A DNA stretch of 64,000 nucleotides from Dirofilaria immitis (lineage: Eukaryota; Nematoda; Chromadorea; Rhabditida; Onchocercidae), in contig JAKNDB010000085.1 of assembly GCA_024305405.1 (NCBI GenBank), positions 1,665,001 to 1,729,000 of the forward strand. Direction: 5' to 3'. A model generated the notes under the pieces. It was not told the DNA's origin, did no database searches, and saw only the letters and a list, made by a program, of their open reading frames with translations. This document shows, one piece after another, positions 1 to 13,549 of the stretch (position 1 is the first letter of the stretch; each line of letters starts with the position of its first letter). Both the position numbers and the translations under genes were made by a program.

Positions 1-180
1 CAAAAAAAGAGAAAGAATAATAATAATTAAAATAAATTATGTATTAATTATCAATATAAATGAATTAATTAAGCTAATTAAATATCAAATATGTTTAATT
101 CATTAATATATATACATATATATTAGATTAATTAATTAATTAATTAATTAAAATTAATTAATCAATTAAATTTAACAAAA
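1..180. repeat. AT-rich TAAT-type simple repeat
   Basis: Almost pure A/T with runs of the tetranucleotide TAAT or ATTA (clearest at 123-170). No coding signal is visible on either strand. Confidence 0.7.
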
Positions 181-288
181 AAATTAAATGAATAATATTT
201 GAAAAAGAAAAATTCTAAAGTGAACTATTAAAAAAATTGATAATAATTACTACTAAAAAAAAATTAGCACAATGACCAAAATAATATG

Positions 289-319
289 AGAGAGAGAGAG
301 AGAAAGAGAGGAAGAAAGG

Positions 320-350
<31 letters not shown>

Positions 351-383
351 GGAAAGGTAGGGAGAGGGAAAGAGAGAGAGAGA
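289..383. repeat. GA purine-tract microsatellite
   Basis: Long (GA)n tract with scattered A and G interruptions, all purines on the + strand. No gene is visible in it. Confidence 0.85.
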
Positions 384-534
384 AAAAGTAAGCAAATAAA
401 ATGAAGAGAAGAAAAAGAGAAAATAATTGGTTAAATTTTAAAAAGTATGGAAGAAATATTTTTTTAATTTTTTAAAAAACTTAATTGTGAAATTGATGGG
501 TTAGAAGAAAAAAAAACTATTTGTTCGCATAGCG

Positions 535-620
535 TATGTATGTGTGTGTATGTATGTATATATGCATGTATGTATGTATGTATGTGTGTATATATGTATG
601 TATGTACGCATGTGTGTATG
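535..620. repeat. TATG/TGTG microsatellite
   Basis: Degenerate tetranucleotide repeat of TATG, TGTG and GTAT units. Related (TG)n runs follow at about 690-745. Confidence 0.8.
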
Positions 621-689
621 AATTGTTACCTGTCTATCACATTTTTATTAACATCTATTAATTTTATGTGCATATTATGAGTTTCTCTA

Positions 690-745
690 TCTGTGTATGT
701 GTGTGTGTGTGTGTGTGTATGTGTGTGTGTTGTGTGTGTGTATGT
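690..745. repeat. (TG)n microsatellite
   Basis: Dinucleotide TG repeat with occasional TATG interruptions. On the minus strand it makes a run of His-Thr codons, which is a repeat artefact and not a protein. Confidence 0.85.
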
Positions 746-815
746 GTATCTATTATATGTACATCGAATGTATGTCTTTCTAAAAAGTTTTCTTTTCTGA
801 AAATTCGTGGTTGAA

Positions 816-1250
816 AGTTGATACTGATGGTGAGAATGATAATGATCATCTTGATGGTGGTGACAGTCAGTGGCAATGATATGGTGACGATGACAATAGA
901 GATAGTGAGATGGTCTATGATGATTGTGATGATTGTATTGATAATAATGACAATGATAGTTTTAGTATGGTGGCAGTTAAAAATGATATCGTAATGACGA
1001 TGATAGAGATAATGATAATGATAATGATGATCTGCAATGGTTGTGGTGATAGTAATAATAATTATAATGGTAATGATAGTTTTAGTATGGTAACAATCAC
1101 TAGCAGTTTTGTTTATAGTAATAATGATGATGATGTTATAGTGATAATTGCACGATGATAATACTAATAATAATGATGATAATGATAGGAATAGTGTAAT
1201 AGTAGTACAGGAATAGTATAATAGTAGCAGTAGTAGTGATAATAATAATA
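816..1250. repeat. Degenerate GAT/ATA/GTA trinucleotide repeat
   Basis: About 430 bp made of shuffled triplets such as GAT, AAT, GGT and AGT. Because the period is three, both strands stay open over long distances (for example 910-1158 + and 664-1293 -). The encoded residues are only D/N/I/M or H/Y/I/T, so I read no gene here. The sub-block TTTTAGTATGG occurs at 959 and again at 1079, suggesting an internal duplication of about 120 bp. Confidence 0.75.
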
Positions 1251-1260
1251 TTAACAATAA

Positions 1261-2772
1261 ACAAATAGCGTAGTGATCATTTGAACAAATCATAATATTA
1301 TCTAAAATTTGCTTTTTAGCAAATAAATAATATCATATAAAAAATGATTATTATTAGAGTAATAATTATTATTAGATAATTCAATTTAGAAATGTATTTC
1401 ATAAATTAAATCACTAATTGCTATTAATTTTATCAATAATTTTTAATCATATCAAGATTTAGACTTAACATTTATTACGATAGACATGTGATATTTACAC
1501 CGTTTTTGAATCAATTAGAAATGTTTTTAAATTTTAGCTTATTTTATTAAATTTAATTGTATTAATTTAGGGCGAAATTCACTTCCAATTGATAGCAATG
1601 GAAAATTTAAATATAAAATTTATTGCTTTTAATAATTTCCATTTCAGATATTTAAATGATTTTTTTAAAAAAAATTTTTCCCCTAAAACTATCAATATTT
1701 ATCATTAATACATTGTTATTGCATATTTTATGAGTAATACTTTTTTGTCTTTGTTATTATCGTTATATTTCGATTATTATCAATATTAGTTTTATTCGTT
1801 ATTTAATTCCTAAATTTTCACTATTATCGATTGTTTACTTTTAAAAATTATTATCAATATTGATTTTGATTATTCTCTGTATTCGCAAAGTTTTTTTTCA
1901 ATTTTGATATTTAATACACGAAATTTGCATTTTATCAGTAAACGTGCATAGCTATCATCATTCATTAATTCTTTATCAATGATAACATCATTGCTTTTAA
2001 AAGCGAGAAAAAAAAGTGTTTTTGTTGCTTTATGTTTATTTCTATGTTTAGTTCATTTATTTTAATTTTAAATTCTTCTTTCATTTTATTTTACAATTTC
2101 TTTATTTCTGATTTTTTTATGAAATGATAAAAATTAAGTATAAATTATGAAGACTTAAATTATTAGAAGCATCAATTAGTGTTCCTTATTTTGATATATC
2201 TTTTAATTTGTCTTATTCTCTATTATTTTTTAACCACAAATTTTATTACATCTTATTTTAAGTATTTTGACTTCATTATCGTAGTATTTGAAAAAATAAT
2301 CAATTAGCTTATTAATAACTAATTATGATCAAATTAAATCGAATGGTTGATTGCATCATTATAATTATCATTTCTATATTATTCACATATATGTATAATG
2401 TAATCATTTCATATATTATCCAAATTTTTTATTCGAATTTCTTATTTTAATTTAATAATGATTCAAATAATAATGATTTAAATTTTGCTAAAAAATAAGA
2501 TTGAAAAAAAAAAGAACTATTCAAAAATTTTATGAATCTGATAATATTTACTTTTAAAATTAAAAATTCTTAAAATCTAAAATTTTCAATTATTATATTT
2601 TGATTTTCAGATTTTTTAAATTTCTTAATTTATATTATTAAATATTTTACGTATTATTATAAAATTGAAAACAGAACAGTTTCATCGCGCAAAATGCTAT
2701 ATATGAAAATGATATATATTGATAATTGAATAATTTTAAAGTTTAACTTTTTCATATTAAAAAAATTTTCAG
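1261..2772. other. AT-rich non-coding stretch
   Basis: No convincing exon, RNA gene or organised repeat was found on either strand. Confidence 0.5.
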
Positions 2773-3055
2773 TGCAATATCATTACTTGAAGCACGTGTT
2801 CGAGCTTGTTCGCCGAATAACGGCGTTCCGGTAGCTTCTGCTACTGATGTTTGTCGATTGGAAATTTTAACAAATGTTGATTTCCTATCGAACATCAAAA
2901 TTGCAAAGCTAACTAAAGCAATCAACGAAAAAGAGTATCTTTTAAAATCAATTAACAAATTATTATATATATTTGAATATATCTTCTCATCAACTTTCTC
3001 TTTTCTAATCTTTTCCAATTTATCTCAAAAAGATTTTTTTTTGAAATTATCTTAA
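2773..3055 (+). CDS. Possible exon upstream of the CCCH gene
   Basis: A TTTTCAG acceptor ends at 2772. The frame starting at 2774 stays open for about 93 codons to a stop at 3053-3055. The first 35 codons (ALLEARVRAC-like, then CSPNNGVPV) are clearly less AT-biased than the surroundings, which suggests real coding sequence, probably ending at a GT donor before about 2880. I could not find a donor that joins it in phase to the next exon of the CCCH gene. It may be an upstream exon of that gene or an unrelated fragment. The family is not recognised. Confidence 0.3.
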
Positions 3056-3087
3056 ATGCTATGAGGTATTGTTATAGGACACTAAAT

Positions 3088-3173
3088 AATTATTAATAAT
3101 TACCGATACAGTATCCCAAATACACTTTTAAATTATTAATAATTACCAATACAGTATCCCAAATACACTTTTA
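3088..3173. repeat. 43-bp tandem duplication
   Basis: The block starting AATTATTAATAATTACC at 3088 is repeated at 3131 with one visible substitution, giving two head-to-tail copies. It lies just upstream of the CCCH zinc-finger gene. Confidence 0.85.
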
Positions 3174-3346
3174 AAAAAGTCATTCATAGCCTTTAAAGAT
3201 CAATATTTAATATATTTTGCTACAATCATTTTTTTTTTTGAATTAATAGAAATACTGATGAAGGATTAGATTATTAGAATTACTCTCTTTTTTTTCACTA
3301 ATATTTTATGAAATTATATTATACACTGTAGTGGTATATTGTATAA

Positions 3347-6300
3347 ATGAAATCTTTTAGGTCTAATATACCGTATCCCAATGCATCAGCAGATATAACA
3401 ACACTGGAAGCAACAATCGGTAACAACTTGAACACTGCAACACCATCATTAACACCGTATCCAGTGATGCCACCATTAAGTTTTATGCAACAATTGGCAT
3501 TTCCCTTCGTTTAGATATTACTTCCGCAACTGTTGCGCATTCTGATACCGTCGCACCAGCTGCAACTGCTGCGGTATTTAATATCGCAGCAGCAGCAGCA
3601 GCAGCAGCAGCAAATATTACAACACATACTGCAATGCTACAACATCCAACACCAACCACTAATTTTCATCCATATGCAGCAGTACAAATGGCTGCTGCAG
3701 CATCACAATTTCTACAACAACAACATCAATTTCAACAACAACAGATTATACAACAAATGCAAGCCAATAATTGCAACTTGAATGATACGGTAAATGAATA
3801 TCACCAAAATGAAAATGAGGTATCGTATATATTATGTCATCAAAATATGTAAAAGTTTCTGATTATATTTTAAACATATAATTTCCCATATAAAGTATGA
3901 ATCTTAGCTGATATTTACGTATCATCTTATATTGCATCTATCATATTTTAGGTTAAATTCTTTAAAAGAGAGAGCATTATGAATCTCAAAACATGAATTT
4001 CTTATTTAACACATATCATCATAAATTACATGTATCACGTTTCTTCCGATTAGATTTTTTTCACAAAGTGTGAATCTACATTATCAATGCATGTTATTTA
4101 TCATAGATTATGTTTAATAATAGTTCAATTAAATTTCACCAAAACTTATAATATTAAATGAATTTAATCAATTCTCATTTTGTACCATATGATTTCATAG
4201 GAATCTGAAATTGTTAAATCATTTGAATTTTTATTTTTTTCATTTGTACTATAGCATAAATCAGTTTAAGCAAAAAATTCAGTAAAAAGTAATATATTAA
4301 TGATATATTGTAAACATTGAATGTTTTTTCCCGTATAAATATATATAAGAAATATGAATGGGAAATATGATTATTAATCTACATAAGATCAGAATCCTAA
4401 ATTCAGATCTGCTCCTTAATAGCCAATAACATATTGTGTTATTTATAGAATAATGAGTTAGATGAAGATTCAAAAAGTCACAAAGAAGTTAAGATTGAAG
4501 TATTCAGCGAAGATGAAGATGATTATGGTGATAATGAGGATGATATTTGTGCTCTCAAAGAAAGTGGTAAATAAATTTGAAAATTTTTTTCTAGAATTTC
4601 TTCAAATTCTTTCAATTTTTTCCGAATTTTTAATCTTAGATTCTGGGAATGTGATTTAATTACAAAACTACATGTTTCAAAACTTATTTAAAACAAAACA
4701 AATTAATCTAATTACTTTTGAAATAAATTTATGTTTATTTTGAATTTTTCTACAAATTTATCTAATCTACTTTTGAGAATTGTATTTGCCTGATAAGTGT
4801 TTGTCATTTTTAGATAACAAAAATAATTGGGAATTGGAATGTAACAAAAGTGTGGATGAGAATACGGATTTGGATATGGACCATCAATCATATAATGATG
4901 CAACGGTAAGTATTTCATAGGATTCCGATGATTTATAATAATTTTAAATTAGATTTAAACTTTCAATTTTAATTTTAAGCAGTGATTATTATCTTTCATT
5001 ATCAAAAATATTATATTTAAAAATTGATTTCTAAAATTTCATGCATAAAAGAACGATATGATTTTCCTTATTATTCTAAGCTTTAGATTGAAATTTGAGC
5101 ATTTTTGAATTTTTTCTTGTAAATTATTAATTAATTTTATCGTCTAGACTTATGATATAAATGAATATCCACCATTACCATCTGCTGGACCTGAAACTCC
5201 ATTATGCTATTCAGCTGTTGTAAAGGGTATTAAACCGTTGCATAATAATAACAAACCAACATATAATCCTTTAAAAGGTAAGAAATATTTTAAAACTTTA
5301 AAATAAAATAAAAATTTTAATATTTAAAATAATTTTATAGTTTGTCTCTTTTTATATATATATTTTTTATTTTTAGAATGTTCAAATTCAACACCACAAC
5401 GTAATACCACCGCTCATACAAGTATGAGTTCAGTATCAACGCAAATGTCACAATGGGATCAAATGATAATTGAACGTGGTGGTAAATTTAATAAACCAGC
5501 ACCACAATGTATTCATTGGAATAATCCTAAACATCGACTTGATTTTCCATGTCGTTTTTGGCATCCACGTGAGCAATGCCGGTAATTTAACAAATTATTC
5601 TTATTAAATTATATTTTCATAAATTATCAAAAATTTTCTCAATAAACGATATAAGAATGCAATAAAAAAATTAGTCAATAATTTTGTATTATTTCAATAT
5701 TATTTACATTTATAAAATTTTACAACACTCTATTATACCATTTCTTTAAATAATATTTCAAATAATTTTTAATTCTATTATTTAATTTTTAAATTTGCGA
5801 TCAATTTTGAAAAGGAAGTTTAAAAAAATTTGATTCATTTAGCTACTATCCACATTGCTCAAATACAGCCGATGAATGTGGTTTTGCTCATCCATTTTGC
5901 GGTGATTTTTGTCGTTGTCCAAAAGGAAAACGCGATCCTCAGAAAAATCATCGTATTTCTGAGGAGAGATATTTCGGTAATTAATTCTTTCGTATTTTCT
6001 TCATCCTAATTCATTAATTATAATTAAAGATATTATATCTAGTTAAGAAGTAATAAAAAGAAAAAACGAAAGAAAACAAAGTTAGGTTTGTGCAATAAAA
6101 TAAAATTAAGTTAATAAAAATTTTTTTTATCATTATTCATTTCTACTAAATGTTTCTATTTCATCAAAGCTTTTGTTGGATTTCATTCGTTGAATTTAAA
6201 TTGCAAATAAATCATTTGGATAAAAGATAAAAAATAATCACAAAAATATTTTTCCAATTAATAAATTAATTTTTCATAGTATCGTTTGATTTGTTTCCTT

Positions 6301-6439
6301 TTAACAATTCAACTTCAATGATGTTAAATAATTACAAGATGAAAAAAATAAAGATGAAATTGGAGGAAAATCTGGGATAATTAAAATTATAGGTAGTGGT
6401 GATCGAATGAAATATACTGCAAATAATAGCATACAATAA
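3347..6439 (+). CDS. CCCH zinc-finger protein (Nab2/ZC3H14-like fingers), Ala/Gln-rich N-terminus
   Basis: Probable nuclear RNA-binding protein. Exons: 3347 (ATG; alternatively an acceptor at 3360) to 3819, 4449-4566, 4814-4905, 5148-5277, 5377-5581, 5843-5976 and 6339-6439. From 3514 onward all joins keep phase. The N-terminal part is Pro/Thr/Ala-rich, then has a (GCA)n poly-Ala tract at about 3585-3612 and a Gln-rich stretch. The second exon is acidic. The C-terminal part carries clustered Cys/His including CRFWHP, CRYYPHC and CGFAHPFC, giving a C-x5-C-x6-C-x3-H finger that resembles Nab2/ZC3H14 poly(A)-binding fingers. The frame shifts by one base between 3495 and 3512, where the upstream frame meets a stop at 3512-3514; a single missing base repairs it. 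The zinc-finger class is fairly sure, the orthologue is not. A read-through stop at 5982-5984 would give a shorter isoform if the last intron were retained. Confidence 0.6.
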
Positions 6440-9400
6440 ATATTAAATGGATCAGGAAAAATTTCATTTAATCAACAACATCGAAAAACAAGAGAAAAAA
6501 GACGAAATTTTTTCAAAATTATTTATTTAATTTTCTTATTATTTTTTCATGTGGTTGAAGAGTACCAAAATTATTCATAATTATTTTATAGTTTTATTTG
6601 TTGAATGAAATTTAGTAAACATTTACAAAAATAATTCTATTTTTGTGTTGAGGCAGCAGTTTTCCATTTCAAATTCAACGACTGAATTGATTGTCGCTTG
6701 AATTTAATTTTTCATATAATTTAAAATTGCCGCAAAATATATTGTTGTTTATTTTAAATTGAAAAAGTTTGTTTCTAAATATTTCATTCAGCAAGCACAA
6801 TTTAACATATCATACCTATCTGCCATATACGAAGGAAAGGTAATATGATTTTTTTATTATATTAATTGCATATATTTCTCAAAACTTCATCATTTCTTTT
6901 CTTCAATTTCGAGAACTCTTTCTTAACTTTTATTAATTTTCAACAATTCTCTTAGTAATCTTATTTATTTGTTGTTTATTCTTTTATCTAATTTCTTGAT
7001 ATTCCAGTCCAAAAACTAACGATTCAATTTTATATCTGATATATACTTGAATTTAAGCATCTTCATTATCTTTTAATATATATATATTTGAAACTTTATA
7101 TATGTACATCTGTAAAAAAATCAGTCTACATTTATATATGTAGATATTATGGGTCTTCCAATTTTTTACATTTCGTCATTCATTATAAGTTATTTTAATC
7201 ATCAGCAAAAAAGCAATGCTTATTTCATTATTTTCATAGCACTGTATGCATCAGAAATGAATTAAATTTAATTTCATTAAAATTTAAATTAAACAAAATT
7301 TTTGATAACAAATATAATTCTTAATCTTCGTCTCCCATTAGAAGACATGATCAAAGATTATTTCAGTTCAACTAATCAGGTAAAAATAGTTGAAATAAAA
7401 GTTATAGTAACTTATATTTATTATAAAGTCAAAACTACTTGAAACTATAATTATTTATATTCGATTCCATTTCGTAAATAATGTTCAGATTCGAATCTAG
7501 GGGCAATTTTTCTAAATTTTCTCTTTTCTTATATTTATCATTTTTTGTCTTTTTTCTTTTCCTCTTTTTTAATTTGCTTTTTAGCATAAATGCAGCGCCG
7601 AATTTCAGCAAATCTGTGATTATTGTGTACAGTTCTTTATTTATTCATTTATTTATTTATTTATTTTTATTTATTACTTGAATTAAATTGATTCTTACAT
7701 TTCAATTTTATTGGGAGTATTTATTCATTGATCGATTTATATTAGCCGACAACCGAAAAAATCTGGTATAAATGCGAACTTCTTTTAATCCATTATCCCT
7801 TATCAAGAAATATCTATTATTGCCTTTGTTTTATCAGTGTTATTATCTATTTCTATTTATCATTTATAATGGCTCACCATTCGTGCCTTTTTGTGCCAAA
7901 TTGTGCATGAATTACATTTTTTCATATCATTTTCCATTCTAAGAAATATGTATGAAAAATATCTCTAAACTAAATTGCTTAGCATTTATCTGTCAATTAT
8001 AAACATTTTTTTGCATATTATTAAAGAGAAATATTTCGTTCTTTTTTTTTTCTTTTTATTTGTGGCAGTATGGCTCTTATATATGTGTAAAATATTTAAA
8101 TTTTCGATTGTTTTTCATTTTAATTTTTTTGCGAAAATGTTAAAATTTTTTTTCAGTTTTATTTCTTTTGTTAACAAACTATAAAACTTTTAAATAGTAA
8201 TATAAGGTAAAGAAAGAAATTGCTGTGTAGGGGAAAAATATTTGCATCAATAGGTAACTTGTAGTTTCACGGTGTTAAAAATTATACTAATCGTAATGAA
8301 AATTATACTATCTTTTCATTCTATTTTTTTTTTTTTTGCTTCCTCATTTTCTTTATCAGTAATCATAATCATCCGTGTATTTGGGTTTTTAAATTTTTGC
8401 ATCACTAATTCTAATCAGGAAAAAAATTATTTCTGATTTTTTCATTTATTAGAGATTAGAAAGAAAAATTTGCAAACAAAAAAAAAAAACCAAGAAAGTA
8501 GTATTACGATATCGCCAATCTTCTTTAATCATAATAGAGATTGGAGTTCGTTCAGCGTTTTAATGGTAGCACTTCAAACTTAGGTAATCTTGATTACGAT
8601 TAAATTTAGTTAATATAGCAACGGTCGCAAGTGAAAACAAATAATGCCCAATACGCTCATCTAACTGACCTCGTTAAAGCATATCTTTTAAAATGGATTT
8701 ACTTCTCATCTTTTGGGGATCCTGATACAAATCTGCGATTACAAGAAATAGCGCCTTTTTAGCTCGTATGAATAGAGCTCTTTTCTAGTGCTCATAGATA
8801 ATAGACACAATGGGCGGACAATTTTGTCTTTGATATCCAGAACAAAGGAATTACTAATTCTTTGATTCTTCTAGCGATTTCAACGGCACATACTATTTGC
8901 TTACGATAGATATAACAATTATTGTATTGATAGCTACTAGTTAGTTATACTTGTAATTTCTTCTAAATTTAAATTTAAGAAAGAAATCTACAAAATTATT
9001 GAATTTAAAAAGAAAGAAAAAGATAAACTAAATATACATATTATAAATTATATCTAAAATGAGTTTCCTACATCTTACAATGTGATTAAAAAGATAAATG
9101 AATGGAATAATCAATAATATCATGATGATGATATCAACAATAGATGTGTAAAACGAGTTTTTATATGATTAAATTATTTCAATAGGTGTGCAAATTGTTT
9201 AAAAATTGAATTCAAATATTTCAATTGTAAAAACAATTATTAATACATCTTATCATTTAACAGAATACTTTTTAACATTGTTACTATTATGGAAAATAGA
9301 TTTCTATGTGATTGGAAATCAGGTAGAACTGAATTTGACATTAAAAAGTTTTGCTGTAATGAAGTTTATTAGCTGCAATTATGATACACAAAATTGGTGA

Positions 9401-11241
9401 AATGTCAACAATATAATCGATAATTTGAATTTCTTTTTGATATTAGAAAAGTTAACTGGGATGATTGATGTTGAAATTAACCGAAATGAATTTAAAAAAG
9501 AACGCTTATACCAATAAGTACAAAAGTAAGATATATGAATGAAAGAAAAGCTACGGTTTCCCATGATACTAGAAGGTTCTTTTTTTCATATGGATGATCG
9601 ATCCTCACATCGATAATGAGCGATAAAACTGGGAATTGTCCGGACCATATATAATTAAGATTCCTAGTTCTATCAGTTACGGTGAATAAAATTAATCAGA
9701 TGGCATAATTAAATTATTACGAAAAGTGGTGACGAAGACTTGCTGTACGAAATTGAAACCAACAAATCAATGATGGCTTTCGAACAACCATAGATGGATT
9801 GATTCTTCGCAAAAATTATTATATCAAGAAGGAGCACATAGAGAATGGTGAGTATACTGTTTTTTTGCGCATAATATATCTAATCTATGAGTAAGTAATT
9901 TAGGATATGATAATTAATTATTAATAATGAATTAATAATAATTTCAGCTTCAATATTTTGAAATAATTCCAAAATTTTCTATTTTTCATGATTACATTTT
10001 TAATATCTTTTTATCGTTTGCAGTGTTTTTCGTTGTTCATATTATTATGCTTGCAAGATGCTTTTTCTTCAAACTTTTAGCAACAAAACAATCATACTTG
10101 TGACTACTCTTTATCTTTTAATTAAGACAAATGATCTTCGGAATTTCGTAATTCAAAGAGATCATCAAAATGTCTCGAATAGCGAATTCATTGAAAATAT
10201 TCTGAAACTTCCATTTCGATCTCAGCCAAATAACGGTTTGACTCCATGAAAAATGCTAACGATTTTAACAAATTATAGACGCATTTTTCGTTTAAAACAT
10301 CGTAAACACTAATTTTTCGTCACAATGTCGAATTAGTTCTTTTAAAATCTCTAACAGATTCTACCTCCGCTATTGATCATTTTAAAAAGATTTCTTTCCT
10401 GAAACAACTAGGAGAAAATAACAACTAACTGGCACAATCACTTAATACTTTTTTTTTTCAAAATTAATTTTATACGTTCGTGTAAAATGGTGTAGATTTT
10501 AAGAAGATTCCTTTTGAACTGAATTTAAGTAGTTGTTATTTCGATTTAGAGCAGCAAACTTATGCAAATCAATACAGAATATCTCAGTTTTTCATAATTT
10601 TTTTATTCACTACTTATCAAAATTTCAGACTTATTATATTTCTTATTTCAATGTTTAATTTGAATGGATTCAGAGCAAAAAAATAAATAAATAAATGGCT
10701 AGAATTTATGCGAAAAATGAGGGCAGAAAAAATTTGTGAAATTCTAACGAATTTCATAAACGATTGAATTTGCTGAACTGTAACGGAATTTATTGAATTC
10801 AAAATTTTGCAAAAAATTTACTGCATTTTTCAATACTTTTTTCCCGTCCACATCTTTCACAACTGAATCTATAATTGTTGAAATAATTATTCATCTGAAT
10901 AATCAGTGATCAAATGCCATATGAAATGATTATTCACTCGAATAATCCATTGATTAAATAATATTACGTATCTTTGCAAAAGATCAATTGAATAATTTCA
11001 CCATTTTAAAATATGCTTCATATTATAATTTCAATTAATTTTAGCAGTGCCATTTATTTATTATAATATATGTCTCGCATTTCTTATTGCGATTTGTATA
11101 TTTGCGATTTTCTCATCAAATGATTTTTAAAACAATAAATTCAAAATGAAATTTCAGCAACAAAGACAAATTATATATAAATTGAATACAAATGAAAAGC
11201 ATACAAAAATATATGTGATAGAGGCTAGGCTATATAAATAC
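6440..11241. other. Long, mostly non-coding AT-rich interval
   Basis: Mainly A/T runs with short accidental open frames of Phe/Leu/Ile codons (for example 7481-7681 and 7975-8184). The stretch 8500-8900 is slightly richer in G/C but shows no open frame or RNA fold that I can defend. The only splice-like structure is the doubtful gene at 9845-10248, listed separately. Confidence 0.4.
9845..10248 (+). CDS. Doubtful small secreted-peptide gene with one intron
   Basis: A strong donor (ATG followed by GTGAGT, 9845-9849) pairs with a strong acceptor (TCGTTTGCAG, ending 10023). The ATG is then the last codon of exon 1 and exon 2 continues with a hydrophobic leader (CFSLFILLCLQDAFSS), which looks like a signal peptide. 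That frame stops after about 19 codons. A neighbouring frame stays open from about 10058 to 10248. Given the many one-base losses elsewhere in this window, the two frames may belong together, but nothing conserved supports this. No family is recognised; it could be chance. Confidence 0.2.
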
Positions 11242-13549
11242 TTATGCTGGGCTTACATCATAAGCGTAAGCTATCATTTCCTCATTTGTTGAACCAAGAA
11301 TAATTTGCCGAATGTCATAGGGTGATAAATGATGACCCGAAACCAAACATTCTTTCATGCTCGTCCTACTTTTATCTCTCTCTATTTTCATACCAATCTA
11401 AAAAATAAGTATACTTGAAAAATTAAAGAATGAATAGGTGATTCTGAAAGAGATTTAAATATGATTGACTCGTTACTAATTTCGGTCATTCTTTCTTTCA
11501 ATTCAGAAGTGAATGGAATGAATTAATAGTAAATATCGATCGTTCTGTCCATTTGATAAATGTTAATTTTTGATTAAATATAAAGAAGTTGCATAAAATA
11601 ATAGAATTTTAATTTATGCAAATATAAAAATCTAATAATTATTAATCATTTCTAAACAAATACGCAAAAAATTTGTGTTTTTTTATTTTTTCTTTTTATT
11701 TTTCATAATAAACTATCATATTGTTATTCGATGATGCGAATTATTCAATATCAATTGTAATTTCGTTCAAACATATAGATTTTTCAAATATCAGTTAAAG
11801 ATACGAATCTTCGAATGCCGATTAAAATAAGAATGCCAGCATATTATATGGTTTTAGCAGATTATCATTAATCAAATTATTGCATATTATCAAAATAAAA
11901 ATAAAAACCTTATATAGATATGGAAATATGCTAATTTCAATTTTACCCAACATTTGCGAAACAAATCGTATAGTACTTCCAAAATTAACGCATATTGCTC
12001 CTTTTTTGTCTAATCGTTCGCGTCTTGTGTAAAGTATCTAAAAAAAATTTCGAAATGTTGTAAATGATTAGTTAAAGAATGTTGCTCAGATTTACAGATG
12101 CAATTACAATCGAGTTCTTGATTAAAATAAAATTCGGAAAATTCTTACACCCTTTTGATAGTTTATGATTACAGTAAATGCTGTTATTCCATTTCGATCT
12201 GTTAGTCGTATAGTAATTATGCTTTTCATGGCTGGATAATATCTAATGCTAATTTTGTGATTTATTGGGATGTGCCTTATAATATGCCAATTATCGGGAA
12301 TTCGCTAAAAAATCTTTCGTATTTAAAATGAATAAATAAGTGATAATTAATAGTATAAATTATTTCGATATAAAAGTGTTTCGTATTTAATACATACAAC
12401 ATTTTCGGATCGCACTTCCATCATCACTTCAAAACCTTCGGTATTATGTACAGAGTGTATAAAATGCGTAATATCCACTATTCGATTGATACATTTCACT
12501 GATTTGATATAAAAATCTTCGTTATAAAATAGCTGAAGATAATATTTTTCAAATGATCAAACAATTAAATTACGAATAATTAGAAAAATATCAGATTATG
12601 ATTAATTATTACTTTAAATAAAATGCATACCATTATACCAACACTTGAGAATATAATTACAAATTCATAATATTTCTCATAATCGTTATTCGGAAATGTA
12701 GTATGATCAGCATCATGACGTTTGCATTCTAATTTGAACTGAAAAATGAACAGATAGTTAATTGAAACATATCAAAAAACCGATGCAACAACTTATAAAA
12801 TTAATAGCTTAATTTCGCTCATTTTTGTTATCAAATTGGCCAAACACTGCAGGAAATAAATGAAGGCAAAATAGTCATAAAATATGAAAGTTTACTTGAG
12901 CAGCACCAGGTATAATTGTAAAACGAATTACTTCATGATCTAGTATATCCAAAAATATGAACATAATTCTGAAAATAAAAAAAAAGAGAAGGGCATCTTT
13001 CTGAAGGATGTTGCATTAAAAGTTGCATTTCTAATCAAAATTTCACAATATATCAGCATCAGCTACATTGCATAATAATATATTGAATATTCCAATACTT
13101 ACACACATTGACTAGAGTTGAAGACCCACCAAGAATATGATGAATGTTTCATGCGTATTATGATGGAATCGTTAAATTGTAACGGATGAAACGATTGAAT
13201 CATCTGGAAAATTATGAGATTCATTAATTACATCATTTCATCATACGGATGGTGGCATCAATGAAAAGCAGGTGTGATGACTTATTTTATTTCGTTTTGA
13301 TATCAAAATTATGCTAAGCGAGTTGCTTATAATTCCAAAGATATTTTAAATGTTGCTTAAATTTCTTTTATAATGTTTTTACCTGATTCGATTCAGATTC
13401 ACCAACGAAATAAAATTGTTCCATCGTATTCACTAAATTTTTTCTTCTTCATCAATAACAGATGGCAAAGTTGCAGTTCGAACTTCTTGTACCTTCCTTA
13501 AAACTATGGCACAAAAGCAATAAATCGCTATTTCAAACCTGAAAGTCAT
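11242..13549 (-). CDS. Nematode-type secreted protein, tandem paralogue 1
   Basis: Unrecognised protein of about 340 residues. Exons, in transcript order: 13549-13383, 13203-13103, 12968-12896, 12738-12631, 12532-12401, 12304-12149, 12037-11909, 11397-11242. All joins keep phase. The ATG opens a hydrophobic N-terminus (FEIAIYCFCAIVL) suggesting a signal peptide or anchor. The middle (exons 2-5) is rich in alternating hydrophobic strands, for example YYEFVIIFSSVGIMLFYN, reminiscent of a galectin-like beta-sandwich, but galectin sugar-binding residues are not evident. The C-terminal exon carries GHHLSPYDIRQ, conserved in the second copy. One base is missing in an A-run near 13438-13443 in exon 1. 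The exon 7 donor is AAG then GTTTTT, at the same place as in copy 2. The function is unknown. Confidence 0.7.

Noticed and set aside
664..1293. Long open frames on both strands over 664-1293
   Set aside because: They come from (TG)n and GAT-type triplet repeats; residue content is limited to a few amino acids.
11940..12037. An exon 7 donor at the GGTAAA near 11947 in paralogue 1
   Set aside because: It leaves the next exon out of phase and is absent in copy 2; the donor at 11908 is in phase and shared by both copies.
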